In this document: piece after piece, positions 48,501-63,500 of the stretch
Position numbering within the stretch: the first letter of the stretch is position 1
Layout of the letters: each line of letters begins with the position of its first letter
Source of the DNA: Agelas oroides
Taxonomy: Eukaryota > Porifera > Demospongiae > Agelasida > Agelasidae
Direction: 5' to 3'
DNA length: 64,000 bases
Assembly: GCA_949130485.1 (NCBI GenBank)
Contig: OX422186.1
Span: forward strand, 7,130,792 to 7,194,791
Made by a program: the position numbers and the translations under genes
Notes under the pieces: model-generated
What the model was told of the DNA's origin: nothing
Databases searched by the model: none
The model's input: the letters and a program-made list of their open reading frames with translations, nothing else

Positions 48501-51500
48501 ATATGTATAAACCATAGTTGTGGTAAGAACACGCTGCTCTTTTCTCCCTAAAAGAATAGAAATTGATTGAAATGTTTCACTCTTCATTTGAGCTTGTTCA
48601 TGCACATAAGCAACACAACACTAAAGAAACTAGCAAGAACTGCATGGGAGGCAGTTCAACAGGTGAACGAACAATGTATCAATTACCATGATTACATTGA
48701 GGAGCACTTAGCAAAGTTACTTATGTGTAAGTCATAATTCTTGTTTCGACAAGTACATGTTTTTTATTATCAAGGATGATAACAATGTAAATATTGGTAC
48801 TTATTAACTCAATCTTTTAGATGCTCCTATTATACTTGAGCCTCCGGAGAACCTGACAGTGGTGCATCCTCAGTCAGCGACCTTTCTCTGCAATGCCACT
48901 GCGCATCCCAGTCCACTGATCACATGGTGGAGGATGGGTATCCAGCTGGTGGAACAAGCAGGAGAGGTTGAAATCAGTAACGATACAATTGGAGAGAGCG
49001 AGGTTCTCAGCAATCTGACAATCATAATGGTTGACCCCTCTGATGCTGGCATGTATGTCTGCATGGCCACTAATGTTGCTGGACAGGATACTAAAGCTGT
49101 TGAACTCACTGTGCATGGTAAGAGGCTCCCTGTGATCTTGTAGTACAAAACAAAACATGTGATCTATGCCCTATACTGTCTCCTTCAGTCGTACCCAACA
49201 TCACCTTCCCACTGGATGATCAGGTGTACACTGTGAACGAGACTGATCCAGTGACATTCACCTGCTCAGCCACTGGGATCCCACCACCTGAGATCACCTG
49301 GATGAGGAACGGAGTAGTTCTAGATGAAAATACAGAACCGCGTGTCAGTCTCAATTTCTCTAATCCAGAGCAAGTTGTAACTGCTGATGGAGATATCTAT
49401 TTAGTCACTCATACCCTCACCATCAGTAGCACCAGGGACGGTGACTCTGACACTTACAAATGTGTGGCATCCAATGGAAACACAGTGACACCCAATGTGA
49501 CTCAAGACTTTGAGCTGATTGTGCAAGGTAGGCTGCCTTTCTACTTATGAACTTGCACTCGTATTTGATTTGATGTAAATTTATTTGTTTTTACCCAAAT
49601 TGCCATTGTTTTTTCCACAGTTTCTCCACAAATTATTGACCCACCAGACAACCTCACAGTTGTTGAAGCCGAAGAGGCCTCCTTCTCATGCCTTGCCACT
49701 GGCAGACCAATCCCCGAGATTGTGTGGGTCAGACTTGCAGACATGGCCCAGTTACAATCTCAATCAGGTTTAACCATTGAAGAACAGGAGTTTGGAGACA
49801 CACAGAAGAGTAACTTAATCATCATTGGTGTACAGCTTTCTGATAGTGGTGCCTATGTCTGTGTGGCTACGAATGAAGTCGGGAGCATAATGGCTCATGT
49901 CACTCTGACAGTCCATGGTATGCTATAAGCAGGTGTTGAACAAACATTATTATGTTGTAAAACAGACATGTACAAATCATAGTTGTGGTAAGAACATGCT
50001 GCCCTTTTCTCCCTCAAAGAATTGAAATGTTTCACTCTTCATTTGAGCTTGTTCACATAAGCAACACAACACTAAAGAAACTAGCAAGAACTGCGTGGGA
50101 GGCAGTTCAACAGGTGAACAAACAATGTATCAATTACCATGACTACATTGAGGAGCACTTAGCAAAGTTACTTTTGTGTAAATCATAATCGCTGTTCCGA
50201 TAAATACATGCTTTTTATTATCAAGGATGATAACAATGGTACTTATTAACTCAATCTTTTAGATGTTCCTATTATACTTGAGCCTCCGGAGAACCTGACA
50301 GTGGTGCATCCTCAGTCTGTGACCTTTCTCTGCAATGCCACTGCGCATCCCAGTCCACTGATCACATGGTGGATGATGGGTATCCAGCTGGTAGAACAAG
50401 CAGGAGAGGTTGAAATCAGTAACGATACATTTGGAGACAGCGACGTTCTCAGCAATCTGACAATCATAATGGTTGACCCTTCTGATGCTGGCATGTATGT
50501 CTGCATGGCCACTAATGTTGCTGGACAGGATACTAAAGCTGTTGAACTCACTGTGCATGGTAAGAGGCTCCCTGTGATCTTGTAGTACAAAACAAAACAT
50601 GTGATCTATGCCCTATACTGTCTCCTTCAGTCATACCAAACATCACCTTCCCACTGGATGATCAGGTGTACACTGTGAACGAGACTGATCCAGTGACATT
50701 CACCTGCTCAGCCACTGGTATCCCACCACCTGAGATCACCTGGATGAGGAACGGAGTAGTTCTAGATGAAAATACAGAACCGCGAGTCAGTCTCAATTTC
50801 TCTAATCCAGAGCAAGTTGTAACTGCTGATGGAGATATCTATTTAGTCACTCATACCCTCACCATCAGTAGCACCAGGGACGGTGATTCTGACACTTACA
50901 AATGTGTGGCATCCAATGGAAACACAGTGACACCCAATGTGACTCAAGACTTTGAGCTGATTGTGCAAGGTAGGCTGCCTTTCTACTTATGTACTTGTGC
51001 TCATATTTGATTTGATGTAAATTTACTTGTTTTTACCCAAATTGGCATTGTTTTTTCCACAGTTTCTCCACAAATTATTGACCTCCCAGACAACCTCACA
51101 GTTGTTGAAGCTGAAGACGCCTCCTTCTCATGCGTTGCCGCTGGTAGACCTATCCCCGCGATTGTCTGGGTGAGACTCGCAGACATGGCCCAGTTACAAT
51201 CTCAATCAGGTTTAACCATTGAAGAACAGGAGGCTGGAGACACGCAGAGGAGGAGTAATGTAACCATCATTGGTGTACAGCTTTCTGATAGTGGTGCCTA
51301 TGTCTGTGTGGCTACGAATGAAGTGGGGAGCGTAATGGCTCATATCACCCTAACAGTCCATGGTATGCTACAAGCAGATATTGAACATACATTATTATGT
51401 AGTAAAACAGATATGTATAAACCATAGTTGTGGTAAGAACACGCTGCTCTTTTCTCCCTAAAAGAATAGAAATTGATTGAAATGTTTCACTCTTCATTTG

Positions 51501-54500
51501 AGCTTGTTCATGCACATAAGCAACACAACACTAAAGAAACTAGCAAGAACTGCATGGGAGGCAGTTCAACAGGTGAACGAACAATGTATCAATTACCATG
51601 ATTACATTGAGGAGCACTTAGCAAAGTTACTTATGTGTAAGTCATAATTCTTGTTTCGACAAGTACATGTTTTTTATTATCAAGGATGATAACAATGTAA
51701 ATATTGGTACTTATTAACTCAATCTTTTAGATGCTCCTATTATACTTGAGCCTCCGGAGAACCTGACAGTGGTGCATCCTCAGTCTGTGACCTTTCTCTG
51801 CAATGCCACTGCACATCCCAGTCCACTGATCACATGGTGGAGGATGGGTATCCAGCTGGTGGAACAAGCAGGAGAGGTTGAAATCAGTAACGATACATTT
51901 GGAGAGAGCGAGGTTCTCAGCAATCTGACAATCATAATGGTTGACCCCTCTGATGCTGGCATGTATGTCTGCATGGCCACTAATGTTGCTGGACAGGATA
52001 CTCAAGCTGTTGAACTCACTGTGCATGGTAAGAGGCTCCCTGTGATCTTGTAGCCCAAAAAAAACATGTGATCTATGCCCTATACTGTCTCCTTCAGTCG
52101 TACCCAACATCACCTTCCCACTGGATGATCAGGTGTACACTGTGAACGAGACTGATCCAGTGACATTCACCTGCTCAGCCACTGGTATCCCACCACCTGA
52201 GATCACCTGGATGAGGAACGGAGTAGTTCTAGATGAAAATACAGAACCGCGTGTCAGTCTCAATTTCTCTAATCCAGAGCAAGTTGTAACTGCTGATGGA
52301 GATATCTATTTAGTCACTCATACCCTCACCATCAGTAGCACCAGGGACGGTGACTCTGACACTTACAAATGTGTGGCATCAAATGGAAACACAGAGACAC
52401 CCAATGTGACTCAAGACTTTGAGCTGATTGTGCAAGGTAGGCTGCCTTTCTACTTATGTACTTGCGCTCGTATTTGATTTGATGTAAATTTATTTGTTTT
52501 TACCCAAATTGCCATTGTTTTTTCCACAGTTTCTCCACAAATTATTGACCCCCCAGACAACCTCACAGTTGTTGAAGCTGAAGACGCCTCCTTCTCATGC
52601 GTTGCCGCTGGTAGACCTATCCCTGCGATTGTCTGGGTGAGACTCGCAGACATGGCCCAGTTACAATCTCAATCAGGTTTAACCATTGAAGAACAGGAGG
52701 CTGGAGACACGCAGAGGAGGAGTAACGTAACCATCATTGGTGTACAGCTTTCTGATAGTGGTGCCTATGTCTGTGTGGCTACGAATGAAGTGGGGAGCGT
52801 AATGGCTCATATCACCCTAACAGTCCATGGTATGCTACAAGCAGATATTGAACATACATTATTATGTAGTAAAACAGATATGTATAAACCATAGTTGTGG
52901 TAAGAACACGCTGCTCTTTTCTCCCCAAAAGAATAGATATTGATTGAAATGTTTCACTCTTCATTTGAGCTTGTTCATGCACATAAGCAACACAACACTA
53001 AAGAAACTAGCAAGAACTGCATGGGAGGCAGTTCAACAGGTGAACGAACAATGTATCAATTACCATGATTACATTGAGGAGCACTTAGCAAAGTTACTTA
53101 TGTGTAAGTCATAATTCTTGTTTCGACAAGTACATGTTTTTTATTATCAAGGATGATAACAATGTAAATATTGGTACTTATTAACTCAATCTTTTAGATG
53201 CTCCTATTATACTTGAGCCTCCGGAGAACCTGACAGTGGTGCATCCTCAGTCAGCGACCTTTCTCTGCAATGCCACTGCGCATCCCAGTCCACTGATCAC
53301 ATGGTGGAGGATGGGTATCCAGCTGGTGGAACAAGCAGGAGAGGTTGAAATCAGTAACGATACATTTGGAGAGAGCGAGGTTCTCAGCAATCTGACAATC
53401 ATAATGGTTGACCCCTCTGATGCTGGCATGTATGTCTGCATGGCCACTAATGTTGCTGGACAGGATACTCAAGCTGTTGAACTCACTGTGCATGGTAAGA
53501 GGCTCCCTGTGATCTTGTAGCCCAAAAAAAACATGTGATCTATGCCCTATACTGTCTCCTTCAGTCGTACCCAACATCACCTTCCCACTGGATGATCAGG
53601 TGTACACTGTGAACGAGACTGATCCAGTGACATTCACCTGCTCAGCCACTGGTATCCCACCACCTGAGATCACCTGGATGAGGAACGGAGTAGTTCTAGA
53701 TGAAAATACAGAACCGCGTGTCAGTCTCAATTTCTCTAATCCAGAGCAAGTTGTAACTGCTGATGGAGATATCTATTTAGTCACTCATACCCTCACCATC
53801 AGTAGCACCAGGGACGGTGACTCTGACACTTACAAATGTGTGGCATCCAATGGAAACACAGTGACACCCAATGTGACTCAAGACTTTGAGCTGATTGTGC
53901 AAGGTAGGCTGCCTTTCTACTTATGTACTTGCGCTCGTATTTGATTTGATGTAAATTTATTTGTTTTTACCCAAATTGCCATTGTTTTTTCCACAGTTTC
54001 TCCACAAATTATTGACCCACCAGACAACCTCACAGTTGTTGAAGCCGAAGAGGCCTCCTTCTCATGCCTTGCCACTGGCAGACCAATCCCCGAGATTGTG
54101 TGGGTCAGACTTGCAGACATGGCCCAGTTACAATCTCAATCAGGTTTAACCATTGAAGAACAGGAGTTTGGAGACACACAGAAGAGTAACTTAATCATCA
54201 TTGGTGTACAGCTTTCTGATAGTGGTGCCTATGTCTGTGTGGCTACGAATGAAGTCGGGAGCATAATGGCTCATGTCACTCTGACAGTCCATGGTATGCT
54301 ATAAGCAGGTGTTGAACAAACATTATTATGTTGTAAAACAGACATGTACAAATCATAGTTGTGGTAAGAACATGCTGCCCTTTTCTCCCTCAAAGAATTG
54401 AAATGTTTCACTCTTCATTTGAGCTTGTTCACATAAGCAACACAACACTAAAGAAACTAGCAAGAACTGCGTGGGAGGCAGTTCAACAGGTGAACGAACA

Positions 54501-57500
54501 ATGTATCAATTACCATGACTACATTGAGGAGCACTTAGCAAAGTTACTTTTGTGTAAATCATAATCGCTGTTCCGATAAATACATGCTTTTTATTATCAA
54601 GGATGATAACAATGGTACTTATTAACTCAATCTTTTAGATGTTCCTATTATACTTGAGCCTCCGGAGAACCTGACAGTGGTGCATCCTCAGTCTGTGACC
54701 TTTCTCTGCAATGCCACTGCGCATCCCAGTCCACTGATCACATGGTGGATGATGGGTATCCAGCTGGTAGAACAAGCAGGAGAGGTTGAAATCAGTAACG
54801 ATACATTTGGAGACAGCGACGTTCTCAGCAATCTGACAATCATAATGGTTGACCCTTCTGATGCTGGCATGTATGTCTGCATGGCCACTAATGTTGCTGG
54901 ACAGGATACTAAAGCTGTTGAACTCACTGTGCATGGTAAGAGGCTCCCTGTGATCTTGTAGTACAAAACAAAACATGTGATCTATGCCCTATACTGTCTC
55001 CTTCAGTCATACCAAACATCACCTTCCCACTGGATGATCAGGTGTACACTGTGAACGAGACTGATCCAGTGACATTCACCTGCTCAGCCACTGGTATCCC
55101 ACCACCTGAGATCACCTGGATGAGGAACGGAGTAGTTCTAGATGAAAATACAGAACCGCGAGTCAGTCTCAATTTCTCTAATCCAGAGCAAGTTGTAACT
55201 GCTGATGGAGATATCTATTTAGTCACTCATACCCTCACCATCAGTAGCACCAGGGACGGTGATTCTGACACTTACAAATGTGTGGCATCCAATGGAAACA
55301 CAGTGACACCCAATGTGACTCAAGACTTTGAGCTGATTGTGCAAGGTAGGCTGCCTTTCTACTTATGTACTTGTGCTCATATTTGATTTGATGTAAATTT
55401 ACTTGTTTTTACCCAAATTGGCATTGTTTTTTCCACAGTTTCTCCACAAATTATTGACCTCCCAGACAACCTCACAGTTGTTGAAGCTGAAGACGCCTCC
55501 TTCTCATGCGTTGCCGCTGGTAGACCTATCCCCGCGATTGTCTGGGTGAGACTCGCAGACATGGCCCAGTTACAATCGCAATCAGGTTTAACCATTGAAG
55601 AACAGGAGGCTGGAGACACGCAGAGGAGGAGTAACGTAACCATCATTGGTGTACAGCTTTCTGATAGTGGTGCCTATGTCTGTGTGGCTACGAATGAAGT
55701 GGGGAGCGTAATGGCTCATATCACCCTAACAGTCCATGGTATGCTACAAGCAGATATTGAACATACATTATTATGTAGTAAAACAGATATGTATAAACCA
55801 TAGTTGTGGTAAGAACACGCTGCTCTTTTCTCCCTAAAAGAATAGAAATTGATTGAAATGTTTCACTCTTCATTTGAGCTTGTTCATGCACATAAGCAAC
55901 ACAACACTAAAGAAACTAGCAAGAACTGCATGGGAGGCAGTTCAACAGGTGAACGAACAATGTATCAATTACCATGATTACATTGAGGAGCACTTAGCAA
56001 AGTTACTTATGTGTAAGTCATAATTCTTGTTTCGACAAGTACATGTTTTTTATTATCAAGGATGATAACAATGTAAATATTGGTACTTATTAACTCAATC
56101 TTTTAGATGCTCCTATTATACTTGAGCCTCCGGAGAACCTGACAGTGGTGCATCCTCAGTCAGCGACCTTTCTCTGCAATGCCACTGCGCATCCCAGTCC
56201 ACTGATCACATGGTGGAGGATGGGTATCCAGCTGGTGGAACAAGCAGGAGAGGTTGAAATCAGTAACGATACATTTGGAGAGAGCGAGGTTCTCAGCAAT
56301 CTGACAATCATAATGGTTGACCCCTCTGATGCTGGCATGTATGTCTGCATGGCCACTAATGTTGCTGGACAGGATACTCAAGCTGTTGAACTCACTGTGC
56401 ATGGTAAGAGGCTCCCTGTGATCTTGTAGCCCAAAAAAAACATGTGATCTATGCCCTATACTGTCTCCTTCAGTCGTACCCAACATCACCTTCCCACTGG
56501 ATGATCAGGTGTACACTGTGAACGAGACTGATCCAGTGACATTCACCTGCTCAGCCACTGGTATCCCACCACCTGAGATCACCTGGATGAGGAACGGAGT
56601 AGTTCTAGATGAAAATACAGAACCGCGTGTCAGTCTCAATTTCTCTAATCCAGAGCAAGTTGTAACTGCTGATGGAGATATCTATTTAGTCACTCATACC
56701 CTCACCATCAGTAGCACCAGGGACGGTGACTCTGACACTTACAAATGTGTGGCATCAAATGGAAACACAGAGACACCCAATGTGACTCAAGACTTTGAGC
56801 TGATTGTGCAAGGTAGGCTGCCTTTCTACTTATGTACTTGCGCTCGTATTTGATTTGATGTAAATTTATTTGTTTTTACCCAAATTGCCATTGTTTTTTC
56901 CACAGTTTCTCCACAAATTATTGACCCCCCAGACAACCTCACAGTTGTTGAAGCTGAAGACGCCTCCTTCTCATGCGTTGCCGCTGGTAGACCTATCCCT
57001 GCGATTGTCTGGGTGAGACTCGCAGACATGGCCCAGTTACAATCTCAATCAGGTTTAACCATTGAAGAACAGGAGGCTGGAGACACGCAGAGGAGGAGTA
57101 ACGTAACCATCATTGGTGTACAGCTTTCTGATAGTGGTGCCTATGTCTGTGTGGCTACGAATGAAGTGGGGAGCGTAATGGCTCATATCACCCTAACAGT
57201 CCATGGTATGCTACAAGCAGATATTGAACATACATTATTATGTAGTAAAACAGATATGTATAAACCATAGTTGTGGTAAGAACACGCTGCTCTTTTCTCC
57301 CCAAAAGAATAGATATTGATTGAAATGTTTCACTCTTCATTTGAGCTTGTTCATGCACATAAGCAACACAACACTAAAGAAACTAGCAAGAACTGCATGG
57401 GAGGCAGTTCAACAGGTGAACGAACAATGTATCAATTACCATGATTACATTGAGGAGCACTTAGCAAAGTTACTTATGTGTAAGTCATAATTCTTGTTTC

Positions 57501-60500
57501 GACAAGTACATGTTTTTTATTATCAAGGATGATAACAATGTAAATATTGGTACTTATTAACTCAATCTTTTAGATGCTCCTATTATACTTGAGCCTCCGG
57601 AGAACCTGACAGTGGTGCATCCTCAGTCAGCGACCTTTCTCTGCAATGCCACTGCGCATCCCAGTCCACTGATCACATGGTGGAGGATGGGTATCCAGCT
57701 GGTGGAACAAGCAGGAGAGGTTGAAATCAGTAACGATACATTTGGAGAGAGCGAGGTTCTCAGCAATCTGACAATCATAATGGTTGACCCCTCTGATGCT
57801 GGCATGTATGTCTGCATGGCCACTAATGTTGCTGGACAGGATACTCAAGCTGTTGAACTCACTGTGCATGGTAAGAGGCTCCCTGTGATCTTGTAGCCCC
57901 AAAAAAACATGTGATCTATGCCCTATACTGTCTCCTTCAGTCGTACCCAACATCACCTTCCCACTGGATGATCAGGTGTACACTGTGAACGAGACTGATC
58001 CAGTGACATTCACCTGCTCAGCCACTGGTATCCCACCACCTGAGATCACCTGGATGAGGAACGGAGTAGTTCTAGATGAAAATACAGAACCGCGTGTCAG
58101 TCTCAATTTCTCTAATCCAGAGCAAGTTGTAACTGCTGATGGAGATATCTATTTAGTCACTCATACCCTCATCATCAGTAGCACCAGGGACGGTGACTCT
58201 GACACTTACAAATGTGTGGCATCCAATGGAAACACAGTGACACCCAATGTGACTCAAGACTTTGAGCTGATTGTGCAAGGTAGGCTGCCTTTCTACTTAT
58301 GTACTTGCGCTCGTATTTGATTTGATGTAAATTTATTTGTTTTTACCCAAATTGCCATTGTTTTTTCCACAGTTTCTCCACAAATTATTGACCCACCAGA
58401 CAACCTCACAGTTGTTGAAGCCGAAGAGGCCTCCTTCTCATGCCTTGCCACTGGCAGACCAATCCCCGAGATTGTGTGGGTCAGACTTGCAGACATGGCC
58501 CAGTTACAATCTCAATCAGGTTTAACCATTGAAGAACAGGAGTTTGGAGACACACAGAAGAGTAACTTAATCATCATTGGTGTACAGCTTTCTGATAGTG
58601 GTGCCTATGTCTGTGTGGCTACGAATGAAGTCGGGAGCATAATGGCTCATGTCACTCTGACAGTCCATGGTATGCTATAAGCAGGTGTTGAACAAACATT
58701 ATTATGTTGTAAAACAGACATGTACAAATCATAGTTGTGGTAAGAACATGCTGCCCTTTTCTCCCTCAAAGAATTGAAATGTTTCACTCTTCATTTGAGC
58801 TTGTTCACATAAGCAACACAACACTAAACAAACTAGCAAGAACTGCGTGGGAGGCAGTTCAACAGGTGAATGAACAATTTATTAATTACCATGACTACAT
58901 TGAGGAGCACTTAGCAAATTTACTTTTGTGTAAATCATAATCCCTGTTCCGATAAGTACATGTTTTTTATTATCAAGGATGATAACAATGTAAATATTGG
59001 TGCTTATTAACTTAGATGCTCCTGTTATACTTGACCCTCCGGAGAACCTGACAGTGGTGCATCCTCAGTCTGTGACCTTTCTCTGCAATGCCACTGCGCA
59101 TCCCAGTCCACTGATCACATGGTGGAGGATGGGTATCCAGCTGGTGGAACAAGCAGGAGTGGTTGAAATCAGTGACGATACAATCGGAGATGGTGAGGTT
59201 CTCAGCAATCTGACAATCATAATGGTTGACCCCTCTGATGCTGGCATGTATGTCTGCATGGCCACTAATGTTGCTGGACAGGATACTAAAGCTGTTGAAC
59301 TCACTGTGCATGGTAAGAGGCTCCCTGCGATCTTGTAGCCCAAAAAAAAACGTGATCTATGCCCTATACTGTCTCCTTCAGTCGTACCCAACATCACCTT
59401 CCCACTGGATGATCAGGTGTACACTGTGAACGAGACTGATCCAGTGACATTCACCTGCTCAGCCACTGGTATCCCACCACCTGAGATCACCTGGATGAGG
59501 AACGGAGTAGTTCTAGATGAAAATACAGAACCGCGTGTCAGTCTCAATTTCTCTAATCCAGAGCAAGTTGTAACTGCTGATGGAGATATCTATTTAGTCA
59601 CTCATACCCTCACCATCAGTAGCACCAGGGACGGTGATTCTGACACTTACAAATGTGTGGCATCCAATGGAAACACAGTGACACCCAATGTGACTCAAGA
59701 CTTTGAGCTGATTGTGCAAGGTAGGCTGCCTTTCTACTTATGTACTTGTGCTAATATTTGATTTGATGTAAATTTACTTGTTTTTACCCAAATTGGCATT
59801 GTTTTTTCCACAGTTTCTCCACAAATTATTGACCTCCCAGACAACCTCACAGTTGTTGAAGCTGAAGACGCCTCCTTCTCATGCGTTGCCGCTGGTAGAC
59901 CTATCCCCGCGATTGTCTGGGTGAGACTCGCAGACATGGCCCAGTTACAATCTCAATCAGGTTTAACCATTGAAGAACAGGAGGCTGGAGACACGCAGAG
60001 GAGGAGTAACGTAACCATCATTGGTGTACAGCTTTCTGATAGTGGTGCCTATGTCTGTGTGGCTACGAATGAAGTGGGGAGCGTAATGGCTCATATCACC
60101 CTAACAGTCCATGGTATGCTACAAGCAGATATTGAACATACATTATTATGTAGTAAAACAGATATGTATAAACCATAGTTGTGGTAAGAACACGCTGCTC
60201 TTTTCTCCCTAAAAGAATAGAAATTGATTGAAATGTTTCACTCTTCATTTGAGCTTGTTCATGCACATAAGCAACACAACACTAAAGAAACTAGCAAGAA
60301 CTGCATGGGAGGCAGTTCAACAGGTGAACGAACAATGTATCAATTACCATGATTACATTGAGGAGCACTTAGCAAAGTTACTTATGTGTAAGTCATAATT
60401 CTTGTTTCGACAAGTACATGTTTTTTATTATCAAGGATGATAACAATGTAAATATTGGTACTTATTAACTCAATCTTTTAGATGCTCCTATTATACTTGA

Positions 60501-63500
60501 GCCTCCGGAGAACCTGACAGTGGTGCATCCTCAGTCAGCGACCTTTCTCTGCAATGCCACTGCGCATCCCAGTCCACTGATCACATGGTGGAGGATGGGT
60601 ATCCAGCTGGTGGAACAAGCAGGAGAGGTTGAAATCAGTAACGATACAATTGGAGAGAGCGAGGTTCTCAGCAATCTGACAATCATAATGGTTGACCCCT
60701 CTGATGCTGGCATGTATGTCTGCATGGCCACTAATGTTGCTGGACAGGATACTCAAGCTGTTGAACTCACTGTGCATGGTAAGAGGCTCCCTGTGATCTT
60801 GTAGCCCAAAAAAAAACGTGATCTATGCCCTATACTGTCTCCTTCAGTCGTACCCAACATCACCTTCCCACTGGATGATCAGGTGTACACTGTGAACGAG
60901 ACTGATCCAGTGACATTCACCTGCTCAGCCACTGGTATCCCACCACCTGAGATCACCTGGATGAGGAACGGAGTAGTTCTAGATGAAAATACAGAACCGC
61001 GTGTCAGTCTCAATTTCTCTAATCCAGAGCAAGTTGTAACTGCTGATGGAGATATCTATTTAGTCACTCATACCCTCACCATCAGTAGCACCAGGGACGG
61101 TGATTCTGACACTTACAAATGTGTGGCATCCAATGGAAACACAGTGACACCCAATGTGACTCAAGACTTTGAGCTGATTGTGCAAGGTAGGCTGCCTTTC
61201 TACTTATGTACTTGTGCTAATATTTGATTTGATGTAAATTTACTTGTTTTTACCCAAATTGGCATTGTTTTTTCCACAGTTTCTCCACAAATTATTGACC
61301 TCCCAGACAACCTCACAGTTGTTGAAGCTGAAGACGCCTCCTTCTCATGCGTTGCCGCTGGTAGACCTATCCCCGCGATTGTCTGGGTGAGACTCGCAGA
61401 CATGGCCCAGTTACAATCTCAATCAGGTTTAACCATTGAAGAACAGGAGGCTGGAGACACGCAGAGGAGGAGTAACGTAACCATCATTGGTGTACAGCTT
61501 TCTGATAGTGGTGCCTATGTCTGTGTGGCTACGAATGAAGTGGGGAGCGTAATGGCTCATATCACCCTAACAGTCCATGGTATGCTACAAGCAGATATTG
61601 AACATACATTATTATGTAGTAAAACAGATATGTATAAACCATAGTTGTGGTAAGAACACGCTGCTCTTTTCTCCCTAAAAGAATAGAAATTGATTGAAAT
61701 GTTTCACTCTTCATTTGAGCTTGTTCATGCACATAAGCAACACAACACTAAAGAAACTAGCAAGAACTGCATGGGAGGCAGTTCAACAGGTGAACGAACA
61801 ATGTATCAATTACCATGATTACATTGAGGAGCACTTAGCAAAGTTACTTATGTGTAAGTCATAATTCTTGTTTCGACAAGTACATGTTTTTTATTATCAA
61901 GGATGATAACAATGTAAATATTGGTACTTATTAACTCAATCTTTTAGATGCTCCTATTATACTTGAGCCTCCGGAGAACCTGACAGTGGTGCATCCTCAG
62001 TCAGCGACCTTTCTCTGCAATGCCACTGCGCATCCCAGTCCACTGATCACATGGTGGAGGATGGGTATCCAGCTGGTGGAACAAGCAGGAGAGGTTGAAA
62101 TCAGTAACGATACAATTGGAGAGAGCGAGGTTCTCAGCAATCTGACAATCATAATGGTTGACCCCTCTGATGCTGGCATGTATGTCTGCATGGCCACTAA
62201 TGTTGCTGGACAGGATACTCAAGCTGTTGAACTCACTGTGCATGGTAAGAGGCTCCCTGTGATCTTGTAGCCCAAAAAAAACATGTGATCCATGCCCTAT
62301 ACTGTCTCCTTCAGTCGTACCCAACATCACCTTCCCACTGGATGATCAGGTGTACACTGTGAACGAGACTGATCCAGTGACATTCACCTGCTCAGCCACT
62401 GGTATCCCACCACCTGAGATCACCTGGATGAGGAACGGAGTAGTTCTAGATGAAAATACAGAACCGCGTGTCAGTCTCAATTTCTCTAATCCAGAGCAAG
62501 TTGTAACTGCTGATGGAGATATCTATTTAGTCACTCATACCCTCACCATCAGTAGCACCAGGGACGGTGACTCTGACACTTACAAATGTGTGGCATCCAA
62601 TGGAAACACAGTGACACCCAATGTGACTCAAGACTTTGAGCTGATTGTGCAAGGTAGGCTGCCTTTCTACTTATGTACTTGCGCTCGTATTTGATTTGAT
62701 GTAAATTTATTTGTTTTTACCCAAATTGGCATTGTTTTTTCCACAGTTTCTCCACAAATTATTGACCCCCCAGACAACCTCACAGTTGTTGAAGCTGAAG
62801 ACGCCTCCTTCTCATGCGTTGCCGCTGGTAGACCTATCCCCGCGATTGTCTGGGTGAGACTCGCAGACATGGCCCAGTTACAATCTCAATCAGGTTTAAC
62901 CATTGAAGAACAGGAGGCTGGAGACACGCAGAGGAGGAGTAACGTAACCATCATTGGTGTACAGCTTTCTGATAGTGGTGCCTATGTCTGTGTGGCTACG
63001 AATGAAGTGGGGAGCGTAATGGCTCATATCACCCTAACAGTCCATGGTATGCTACAAGCAGATATTGAACATACATTATTATGTAGTAAAACAGATATGT
63101 ATAAACCATAGTTGTGGTAAGAACACGCTGCTCTTTTCTCCCTAAAAGAATAGATATTGATTGAAATGTTTCACTCTTCATTTGAGCTTGTTCATGCACA
63201 TAAGCAACACAACACTAAAGAAACTAGCAAGAACTGCATGGGAGGCAGTTCAACAGGTGAACGAACAATGTATCAATTACCATGATTACATTGAGGAGCA
63301 CTTAGCAAAGTTACTTATGTGTAAGTCATAATTCTTGTTTCGACAAGTACATGTTTTTTATTATCAAGGATGATAACAATGTAAATATTGGTACTTATTA
63401 ACTCAATCTTTTAGATGCTCCTATTATACTTGAGCCTCCGGAGAACCTGACAGTGGTGCATCCTCAGTCAGCGACCTTTCTCTGCAATGCCACTGCGCAT

